Positions 58,404 to 64,000 of a DNA stretch of 64,000 nt are shown in pieces. The DNA comes from FEN-1219 sp964503125 (GTDB lineage: Bacteria > Pseudomonadota > Gammaproteobacteria > Steroidobacterales > Rariloculaceae), in NCBI GenBank assembly GCA_964503125.1, contig CAZCZE010000032.1:62001-126000 (forward strand), given 5' to 3'. The notes under the pieces were generated by a model. The model was given only the letters and a program-made list of their open reading frames with translations, was not told the DNA's origin and ran no database searches. Every line of letters starts with the position of its first letter. Positions within the stretch are counted from its first letter, which is position 1. A program made the translations under genes and the position numbers.

Positions 58404-59236
58404 CGATGGCGGTCGCGGTACGCACGGTTTGCTTCGTTTCGGATCGTACGGGAGTGACGACTGAAACCATGGGCCATGCGCTGCTGGCGCGGTTCGGCGG
58501 CATGACGTTCGAGACGGTCACGATGCCGTTCGTGCTCGACGTCGCACAGGCCCGGGGTGTCGTGGCGCGCATCGATGCGCTAGCGGCCGAACGGCAGGCG
58601 CGGCCCATCGTGTTCTGCACCGTCGTGGACGAGCGGACGCGCGCCGTCATCAAGCAGGCGAGGGCGCTCGTCATCGATTTCTTTGCCTTCATGGGCGATC
58701 TCGAGCAGGAGCTCGGCGCTACGGCCGCCGTGGCGGGTGTCCCGGCCATGCACGGTGCGACGACGGATCCGACCTACAGCGCTCGTATCGAAGCCACCAA
58801 CTACGCGCTCGCGAACGACGACGGCGCCGGCGCACGCGAGTACCGGTCGGCGAACGTCGTGCTCATCGGGGTCTCACGCTCGGGCAAGACGCCGACCTGC
58901 CTCTACCTGGCGCTGCAATACGGCGTGTTCGCGGCCAATTACCCGCTGGCCGAGGAAGACCTCGAGGCCGGCGAACTGCCGCGCGCATTGCTGCTCTACC
59001 GCGACAAGCTCTACGGTTTGATTTTGAGTCCAGGGCGGCTACAACACATCCGTGGCGAACGCCGGCCGGGGAGCCGGTACGCTTCGGCGCAGCAGGTGCA
59101 ATACGAGCTGCGGGCTGCGCAGGCACTGTTCGACCGTTTCCGCGTGCCGCATCTCGACGTCACGGAGTGCAGCATCGAGGAGATCGCAAGCCGGATCATG
59201 GACACCATGGCGCTCGCGCGGCATGCGCGCAGCTGA
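58400..59236 (+). CDS. ppsR: PEP synthase regulatory protein (bifunctional kinase/pyrophosphorylase)
   Basis: A 278 aa protein of the DUF299/PSRP family. It opens with VCFVSDRTGVTTETMGHALL, and the P-loop is G157-V-S-R-S-G-K-T164. It ends with VPHLDVTECSIEEIASRIMD. PpsR inactivates PpsA by ADP-dependent phosphorylation of a threonine near the catalytic His and restores it by phosphorolysis. In this window the ATG overlaps the ppsA TGA (ATGA), the usual divergent order of E. coli being replaced by a coupled one. The neighbouring gene is convergent, 19 bases away. Confidence 0.93.
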   Translation: MTMAVAVRTVCFVSDRTGVTTETMGHALLARFGGMTFETVTMPFVLDVAQARGVVARIDALAAERQARPIVFCTVVDERTRAVIKQARALVIDFFAFMGDLEQELGATAAVAGVPAMHGATTDPTYSARIEATNYALANDDGAGAREYRSANVVLIGVSRSGKTPTCLYLALQYGVFAANYPLAEEDLEAGELPRALLLYRDKLYGLILSPGRLQHIRGERRPGSRYASAQQVQYELRAAQALFDRFRVPHLDVTECSIEEIASRIMDTMALARHARS

Positions 59237-59255
59237 CGGCGCGGAAACGAACGCG

Positions 59256-59648
59256 CTACTGACTGCGCTTGGCCGTGAACGACTGCTCGGCCGAGCCGCC
59301 CGGCGGAGGCGTGCCCTCGAACTTGCTCGTGAGCGCGAGCTCGTCGCCCTTGACGGTGCCGCGGTAGCTGATCGTCATCGGGCCATCGGGACCGCCTTCG
59401 AACGTCAGCTTGAACGAGATGTCGTTGCCGTCGATGGCGCCGTCCGCAATCGGGACCGCCCCGAACAGCTCGTTGTGCATCGCGCCGGTCAACTTGCCGG
59501 CGGCGTCGACGAGGAATTCGAACACGAATGCGAAGGGGCCGAACTCCGTGTCGACGCTGGCGTCCCAGCGGCCGGCCGCGCTTTGCGCGGCGGCGGGCAG
59601 GGTCAGCAATGTCGCCAAGGCTCCAAGGAAGATGGCACGAGTACCCAT
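59256..59648 (-). CDS. Hypothetical exported beta-barrel protein
   Basis: A 130 aa protein with leader (IFLGALATLLTLPAAAQS). The mature part begins AAGRWDASVDTEFGPFAFVF, carries FGAVPIADGAIDGNDISFKL, and ends with MTISYRGTVKGDELALTSKF. The GRW at the start of the mature chain and alternating strands suggest a small lipocalin-like barrel. Such short proteins occur in multiple copies in some high-GC bacteria, but I cannot name a family with certainty. Its start is divergent from the glutathione peroxidase gene. Confidence 0.65.
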   Translation of the reverse strand: MGTRAIFLGALATLLTLPAAAQSAAGRWDASVDTEFGPFAFVFEFLVDAAGKLTGAMHNELFGAVPIADGAIDGNDISFKLTFEGGPDGPMTISYRGTVKGDELALTSKFEGTPPPGGSAEQSFTAKRSQ

Positions 59649-59663
59649 GAGTTTCCTCCGAGC

Positions 59664-59692
59664 TTGCCAATGATCCGGGGGCTATATATAAG
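59664..59692 (+). promoter_or_regulatory. Sigma-70-type promoter for the glutathione peroxidase gene
   Basis: TTGCCA (59664-59669) and TATAAG (59687-59692) are separated by 17 bases, an almost ideal sigma-70 spacing and the best-looking promoter I saw in this GC-rich window. A run of TATATATA (59683-59690) overlaps the -10. The gene starts 40 bases downstream at 59732. A transcript of the opposite strand could use the same A+T island. Confidence 0.6.
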
Positions 59693-59731
59693 GGAACCGA
59701 AGATAAGAACGCAACCCTTTGCTCGAGGCCG

Positions 59732-60235
59732 ATGACGGACACCACTGCCTTCGATTTCAGCGCCCGCGACATCGACGGCCGCGAGCGCGCCCTCGCCGAG
59801 CTTAAGGGGCACGTGCTGCTCATCGTCAACGTTGCGTCGCAGTGCGGGTTCACGCCCCAGTACCGCGGGCTCGAGGCGCTCTGGCGCAAGCGCCGCGAGG
59901 CCGGGCTCGCAGTGCTCGGCTTCCCGTGCGATCAGTTCGGCCATCAGGAGCCCGGCGACGAGGCGAAGATCAAGCAATTCTGCTTAGCGACTTACGACGT
60001 GACGTTTCCGCTGTTCGCCAAGATCGAGGTCAACGGGGAGGGCGCCCACCCGCTCTACCGCTGGCTCAAGAACGAGCAGCCGGGCGTGCTGGGCACGGCC
60101 GGTATCAAGTGGAACTTCACGAAGTTTCTCGTCGACCGCACGGGCCGCGCCGTGCGGCGCTATGCGCCCACGGACACGCCGGAGAAGATCGACGGCGACG
60201 TCGCCGCGCTGCTCGCGGCCGGCGCCGCGCGCTGA
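59732..60235 (+). CDS. Glutathione peroxidase (BtuE/Gpx type)
   Basis: A 167 aa protein. The peroxidatic residue is Cys38 in NVASQCGFTPQY, with Gln68 in FPCDQFG and Trp127 in KWNFTKF completing the catalytic triad. It reduces hydroperoxides with thiol reductants; the presence of Cys rather than Sec and of the second conserved cysteine in FPCDQ fits thioredoxin-dependent BtuE-like members. It has no signal peptide. The promoter at 59664-59692 lies upstream. It is convergent with the MarR gene, 15 bases apart, so peroxide response may involve this regulator (inference). Confidence 0.9.
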   Translation: MTDTTAFDFSARDIDGRERALAELKGHVLLIVNVASQCGFTPQYRGLEALWRKRREAGLAVLGFPCDQFGHQEPGDEAKIKQFCLATYDVTFPLFAKIEVNGEGAHPLYRWLKNEQPGVLGTAGIKWNFTKFLVDRTGRAVRRYAPTDTPEKIDGDVAALLAAGAAR

Positions 60236-60250
60236 ATGGGCGACGCGGCG

Positions 60251-60784
60251 TCAGCGCCTGCCGCCGGCGCGCTGCCGCGGCGTTTTCTTGCGCGCCGCGC
60301 GCGCGGCTTTGGGCTTCTCGCCGGTCTTGTGGAGGCGCCGCAGCTTCGGATGGTACGAATGCCGCTCGGCCCTGGCGGTGAGCGCGCTGAGCCCGCGGCA
60401 CAGATGGTCGAGCTCGGCCGAGTCGAAGCCTTCGAGGAGCTCGCGCTCGAACCTAATCGCGAGCTCCGTGCCTCGCTCGAACAGCCGCAGGCCCGCGTTC
60501 GTGAGCTCGATGCGCAGGATGCGGTTGTTGCTGCTGTCCGGCCGGCGCACGATCGCGCCGCGTTTCTCGAGCGGGGCGATGAGCTCGGTCATCGACTGCG
60601 GCAGCACGCCCATGGCGCGCGCGAGCTCCGCCGACGACGTGGCTTCGCCGCATTTGACGAGGAGCAGGATGTAGTACTGGCTCGGCGTCAGCGCGACCTC
60701 GCTGAACGCCATCTCGACGCAACCGCGTACGGCGAGCTCGGCTCGCTTGAGCAAGTAGACGGCACTCGTGGGAGCGTCAGCCAT
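60251..60784 (-). CDS. MarR-family transcriptional regulator
   Basis: A 177 aa protein. The winged helix-turn-helix is LTPSQYYILLLVKCGEATSS, AELARAMGVLPQSMTELIAP, LEKRGAIVRRPDSSNNRILR and IELTNAGLRLFERG. The C-terminal 40 residues are lysine/arginine-rich (KAARAARKKTPRQRAGGRR), a basic tail not typical of MarR. It probably represses its own gene or nearby genes and responds to phenolic ligands or oxidants. It is divergent from the GntR gene by 187 bases. Confidence 0.88.
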   Translation of the reverse strand: MADAPTSAVYLLKRAELAVRGCVEMAFSEVALTPSQYYILLLVKCGEATSSAELARAMGVLPQSMTELIAPLEKRGAIVRRPDSSNNRILRIELTNAGLRLFERGTELAIRFERELLEGFDSAELDHLCRGLSALTARAERHSYHPKLRRLHKTGEKPKAARAARKKTPRQRAGGRR

Positions 60785-60971
60785 CGGGCGTTCCTGCGGT
60801 CAAACGGGACCGAGAACCGGCAGGCATCGTATTCGGTTCCCGACGACGTTAGCAATAAGCACGACCCGCGCGCCGTTCGGCTCCGTCGCTGCGCTGCGTC
60901 GTGTTCGAAGGGCCGGGCCGTGAGCCGGCGATGCTAAGATCGACGCCTGCGATACGCCCGCAGCTGGACCA

Positions 60972-61745
60972 ATGACGCGACCAACGTCCGCCGAGAGCAG
61001 TGCGTCGCAAGAGCAGGCGACGCCGAGCCCGCTCTATCGCCAAGTCGTGCAGACGCTCAAGCAGGAAATCGTCAGCGGCGTGCATCCCGTCGACACGCAA
61101 CTACCGACCGAAGGCGAGCTGCAGCGGCGCTTCGGGGTCAGCAGGCACACGATCCGCGAGGCGTTGCGGGAGCTGCGCGACGCGGGGCTCGTTGCCTCGC
61201 GCCAAGGGTTCGGCACGACGGTGCTGCGCGCGGGCTCGCCGCGCCCCTACTCGCACGAGGTCGCCTCGATCAGCGACCTCATCGAGCTCGCGAACGCCAC
61301 GCGCTACGACGTGCGTTCGACCGAGATCGTCTCCGCCGACGAAGCGCTCGCCGAGCGCCTCGGCGGCACGATCGGCGCCAAGTGGCTGCGAGTCAGGGGT
61401 TATCGTTTCGCGCCCGACGATCGGCGTCCCGTGTGCTGGACCGAGGTGCACGTGCACGGCGACCTCGCCGGCGTCGCGCGGCTGCTCGGCCGCCGTCCCG
61501 GCCCGATCTATCTGCTCGTCGAGGACCTCTACGGCGAGACCGTCGCCGAGGTCGAGCAGTCGATTCGCGCGAGCGAAGCGCCCGACCACGTCGCGGCGAC
61601 GCTCGCGGTGCGGCCGCGCGGGCCCGTCATCGAGGTGCGTCGCGCCTATCGGCTGTCATCGGGCGCGGTCGGCATCGTCGCCGATAACCTCTATCCGATC
61701 GACCGATTTCACTTGAGCATGACGCTGCGCCGCGCCAAGGGCTGA
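60972..61745 (+). CDS. GntR-family regulator with UTRA-like domain (HutC subgroup)
   Basis: A 257 aa protein. The N-terminal winged helix is PLYRQVVQTLKQEIVSGVHP, LPTEGELQRRFGVSRHTIRE and ALRELRDAGLVASRQGFGTT. The C-terminal UTRA effector domain reads AKWLRVRGYRFAPDDRRPVC and ends RRAYRLSSGAVGIVADNLYP. HutC-type GntR proteins bind small carboxylic or sugar ligands. It is convergent with prpC, whose stop lies 6 bases from its own stop. A role in controlling the propionate pathway or the nearby operons is possible but not shown. Confidence 0.85.
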   Translation: MTRPTSAESSASQEQATPSPLYRQVVQTLKQEIVSGVHPVDTQLPTEGELQRRFGVSRHTIREALRELRDAGLVASRQGFGTTVLRAGSPRPYSHEVASISDLIELANATRYDVRSTEIVSADEALAERLGGTIGAKWLRVRGYRFAPDDRRPVCWTEVHVHGDLAGVARLLGRRPGPIYLLVEDLYGETVAEVEQSIRASEAPDHVAATLAVRPRGPVIEVRRAYRLSSGAVGIVADNLYPIDRFHLSMTLRRAKG

Positions 61746-61750
61746 CCCGT

Positions 61751-62899
61751 CTACGGACGCTTCGCGAGCGGGACGAACGCCCGGTTCTCGGGCCCCACGT
61801 AGTTGGCGCTCGGCCGGATGATCTTGCCGTCGGCGCGTTGCTCGATGACGTGCGCGGCCCAGCCCGTCGTGCGCGCGATGACGAACAGTGGCGTGAAGCA
61901 CGCGCGCGGCACGCCCATGAGGTGGTAGGCCACCGCCGAGAACCAGTCGAGGTTGGCGAACATCTTCTTGGTTGACGCCATCTCGGCCTCGATCGCGTCG
62001 GCGACCGCGAAGCCGCTCATATTGCCGGCTTCGGTCGCGAGGCGGCGCGCGACCTCCTTGATGACGCGATTGCGCGGGTCCGCGACCGTGTAGACGGGGT
62101 GACCGAAGCCGATGATGACCTCCTTGCGGGCCACGCGCTCGCGGATGTCGGCGACGGCTTGCTCGGGTGTGCGATAGCGCTGCTGAACCTCGAGCGCGAC
62201 CTCGTTGGCGCCGCCGTGCTTCGGGCCGCGTAGTGCGCCGATCCCCCCGGCGATGCACGAGTAGAGGTCGGAGCCCGTGCCGGCGATGACGCGTGCCGTG
62301 AACGTCGAGGCGTTGAACTCATGCTCGGCGTAGAGCACGAGCGACGTGTGCATCGCGCGCACCCAGGAAGCGCGCGGCGGCCGCCCATGCAGCAGGTGCA
62401 GGAAATGCGCGCCCACCGAATCGGTGTCGCACTCGACGTCGATGCGCACGCCCGACTGCGCGTAACGATGCCAGTAGAGCAGCATGCTGCCGAGCGAGGC
62501 GATGAGCCGGTCGGCGATGTCGCGCGCGTGTGCGGGGGACTGGTCGCGCTCGCGCTCGATGCAGCCGAGCGTCGAGACGCCCGTCCGCAGCACGTCCATC
62601 GGGTGCGCCGTGGCCGGTAGCGCTTCGAGAACTTCGCGAACGGGTTGCGGTAACCCCCTGAGAGATATGAGCTTAGCTCGGTAGCTCGCGAGCTCGGCCG
62701 AGTTCGGCAAACGTTCGTGGACGAGCAGGTGGGCGATCTCCTCGAACTCGCAGGCCTCGGCCATCTCGAGGATGTCGTAGCCGCGATAGTGGAGGTCGTT
62801 GCCGGTGTGTCCCACGGTGGATAGCGCCGTGTTGCCGGCCACGACGCCCGAAAGGACCACCGACTTCTTGGGTTTGGCGGGTGGCGATACGTCGGTCAT
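61751..62899 (-). CDS. prpC: 2-methylcitrate synthase
   Basis: A 382 aa enzyme matching PrpC (389 aa in E. coli). It condenses propionyl-CoA with oxaloacetate. Signatures are SGVVAGNTALSTVGHTGNDL, HYRGYDILEMAEACEFEEIA, RAMHTSLVLYAEHEFNASTF (His of the active site), GALRGPKHGGANEVALEVQQ, IGFGHPVYTVADPRNRVIKE, and the C-terminal ARTTGWAAHVIEQRADGKII with RPSANYVGPENRAFVP. The rest of the prp operon is not present in this window. A hairpin at 62911-62946 terminates transcription from the upstream gene before its start, so prpC has its own promoter. Confidence 0.93.
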   Translation of the reverse strand: MTDVSPPAKPKKSVVLSGVVAGNTALSTVGHTGNDLHYRGYDILEMAEACEFEEIAHLLVHERLPNSAELASYRAKLISLRGLPQPVREVLEALPATAHPMDVLRTGVSTLGCIERERDQSPAHARDIADRLIASLGSMLLYWHRYAQSGVRIDVECDTDSVGAHFLHLLHGRPPRASWVRAMHTSLVLYAEHEFNASTFTARVIAGTGSDLYSCIAGGIGALRGPKHGGANEVALEVQQRYRTPEQAVADIRERVARKEVIIGFGHPVYTVADPRNRVIKEVARRLATEAGNMSGFAVADAIEAEMASTKKMFANLDWFSAVAYHLMGVPRACFTPLFVIARTTGWAAHVIEQRADGKIIRPSANYVGPENRAFVPLAKRP

Positions 62900-62910
62900 T
62901 CCTCGCTCCG

Positions 62911-62946
62911 AAAAAAGAAGCCGCGACTCGGCCGAGCCGCGGCTTC
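62911..62946 (-). terminator. Intrinsic terminator after the DUF6152 gene
   Basis: GAAGCCGCG (62917-62925) and CGCGGCTTC (62938-62946) pair, with an A/C mismatch (62926, 62937) and a further 5-bp stem CTCGG-CCGAG (62927-62936). On the minus strand the hairpin is followed by six T (62916-62911). This is a clear Rho-independent terminator, ending the operon of 62976-64000 just upstream of prpC. Confidence 0.88.
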
Positions 62947-62975
62947 GTGAGCCGGTGACGAAACTCGCGTTGAGG

Positions 62976-63389
62976 CTATTCGGGCCGCTCGTCCGGCGCG
63001 CCTATCCCCGACGAGCCGACGAACAGTTTCGAGCCGTCCGCGAACGTGATGTCGCGGCCGTTGGCGCGGAACGAGCCGTCCTTCGCCTGGAAGCCTTGCA
63101 CCGAGATCTTGGTGCCGGCCGGCAGCGAGGTGCGGTTCCAACCGCGGCGCAGCAGCGCGTTCGGCGCGCCGCCTTCGACCATCCACTTTTGGACTTCGCC
63201 CGAGGACGTCGTGACATCGATGTGGATCCACGAGTGCGGGTTGATCCAATCCATCTTCGTGACCGTGCCCTCGAGCTTCACGGGCCGGTTCGCGTCGAAC
63301 TCCGCGGCAAACGAATGATGGCCGAGGACGGGTCCGGCCGCGGCAACGAGCAAGGCGCCGGCGGCGACACGGAAGTATTTCATGCGCAT
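62976..63389 (-). CDS. DUF6152-type exported protein, copy 3
   Basis: About 137 aa. Its leader ends AAAGPVLG, so the mature chain would begin HHSFAAEFD. It continues GTVTKMDWINPHSWIHIDV (His52), LLRRGWNRTSLPAGTKISV and FADGSKLFVGSSG. It is very close to copy 1 in the 'HHSF.AEFD..', GTVTK and RRGWNR segments. I chose ATG 63389 because GGGAG lies 10 bases upstream; ATG 63383 and 63416 are alternatives. The terminator at 62911-62946 is 30 bases downstream. The partner-family gene ends 34 bases before it. Confidence 0.83.
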   Translation of the reverse strand: MRMKYFRVAAGALLVAAAGPVLGHHSFAAEFDANRPVKLEGTVTKMDWINPHSWIHIDVTTSSGEVQKWMVEGGAPNALLRRGWNRTSLPAGTKISVQGFQAKDGSFRANGRDITFADGSKLFVGSSGIGAPDERPE

Positions 63390-63423
63390 GGCAGTCATCT
63401 CCCAGCTAGCTGACACTCAAATT

Positions 63424-64000
63424 TTACTCGGTTTTCTTGACGAGGTCTCCGTAGAGCAGCTCTTCAGAAAACTCGACACACTTGAACTCGAGCAGCTGGA
63501 CGTTGTCGTCGAGCCGGCGGTAGACCGGCAGCGAAATCGTCCAGGGCTGCGAGAACGTCTCCGCGTCCTCGATCGTGGCCTCGTACTGCAAATGGTTCTC
63601 GCCCATGAGCGTGTAGCGTTCCGTGACCTTCATCAGCGCGCTATGGTGATTGCCCGCGCGGTCGAACCACGTTTGGTCGTTGTTGCCCGTGACTTCGATC
63701 ACGAGGGTGTCGCCTTCCCAGCGGCCGTTCGACCAGCCCATCCAGCTGTCGACCGGCGGCTCTTGGTGGTTCGACATGTGCACGATGCGGTTGGCGCTCG
63801 CGAACTCGTAGACGAACAGGATGTCGCCGTCGCCCTGCACGATGCGGAACGGGAAGGGCATGTACGTGGCGCGCGGAATGCCCGGCATGTAGCACTTGGC
63901 TTCGGGGTCGGTCTTCGGCCAACCGGCGCGGTTCTCGTCGCGTTTCGCGAGCGCTGCGGGTAGATAAGGAATCGTGTCGCCCTGCACGACGCTTTGGCCG
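63424..64000 (-). CDS. Partner-family protein, copy 7 (5' end beyond window)
   Basis: The frame is open to the window edge, so the N-terminal part, including any leader and the GxW motif, is missing here. Visible motifs are a cysteine in AKCYMPGIPRATYMPF, NRIVHMSNHQEPP, the core GWSNGRWEGDTLVIEVTGN, VTERYTLMGENHLQYEATIE, DAETFSQPW, and the C-terminal LEFKCVEFSEELLYG. It is upstream of DUF6152 copy 3 with 34 bases between, in the same order as in the 18.5-19.6 kb pair. A possible internal start at 63987 is only the first ATG or GTG in view. Confidence 0.75.
   Translation of the reverse strand, partial: GQSVVQGDTIPYLPAALAKRDENRAGWPKTDPEAKCYMPGIPRATYMPFPFRIVQGDGDILFVYEFASANRIVHMSNHQEPPVDSWMGWSNGRWEGDTLVIEVTGNNDQTWFDRAGNHHSALMKVTERYTLMGENHLQYEATIEDAETFSQPWTISLPVYRRLDDNVQLLEFKCVEFSEELLYGDLVKKTE

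Overview
The window is about two-thirds G+C by eye and gene-dense. It looks like a chromosomal segment of a proteobacterium, most likely a gammaproteobacterium of the Steroidobacter/Xanthomonadales type. The reasons are the ppsA-ppsR pair, prpC, a YadG/YadH-type ABC exporter, a TonB-dependent receptor, many PQQ enzymes, exported metallo-beta-lactamase-fold hydrolases and an integron-type attC site. I see no rRNA, tRNA, CRISPR array or complete insertion sequence. Taxonomy is inference only.

Layout. 0-13.4 kb is housekeeping and miscellaneous: the tail of a PQQ sugar dehydrogenase, arfB, a HAD phosphatase, a radical-SAM protein, a serine hydrolase, HIT, MATE, a VCBS-repeat protein, a TonB receptor and an ankyrin lipoprotein. 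13.4-19.7 kb carries two clusters of exported DUF6152-type proteins with a second exported family, around an aromatic-acid-type MFS transporter and two paralogous small membrane proteins. 19.8-29.3 kb has a tyrosine-phosphatase-like protein, the ABC exporter, hydrolases, a second PQQ dehydrogenase, a DUF222-HNH protein and a small A+T-richer patch. 29.3-41.7 kb is a catabolic block: a translationally coupled six-gene minus-strand operon (two partner-family proteins, MBL hydrolase, HpaB-like monooxygenase, MBL-rhodanese, cupin), a divergent MFS transporter, an exported FAH-family protein, and a plus-strand operon of a DUF6152-partner fusion, a quinoprotein dehydrogenase and an MBL hydrolase. 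41.7-43.5 kb is a lower-GC integron-cassette-like patch. 43.5-51.7 kb holds a molybdopterin oxidoreductase, a third PQQ dehydrogenase, an ion-transporter-superfamily permease and a cytochrome P460. 51.8-59.2 kb is a coupled acyl-CoA operon (ACAD, two CaiB/BaiF transferases, MaoC) followed by ppsA-ppsR. 59.2-64 kb has glutathione peroxidase, MarR and GntR regulators, prpC and a further DUF6152/partner pair.

The main candidate for an undescribed system is the amplified exported pair. There are four DUF6152-type domains and seven members of a partner family, which I define here by a GxW motif near the N-terminus, two conserved cysteines, a G[HYFW]S..[RSHK]W-[ED].D.LVV[ED] core, an [ED][RY] motif and a [ED]D..Y..P motif. 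They are adjacent or overlapping at three loci and fused in one polypeptide at a fourth. In all four DUF6152 proteins the predicted signal-peptidase cut leaves His-His as the mature N-terminus, with a conserved Asn-Pro-His 27-28 residues later, which suggests an N-terminal-histidine metal site. A second unusual signal is an interspersed two-hairpin repeat near 12.5 and 19.8 kb whose stems covary around a conserved loop.
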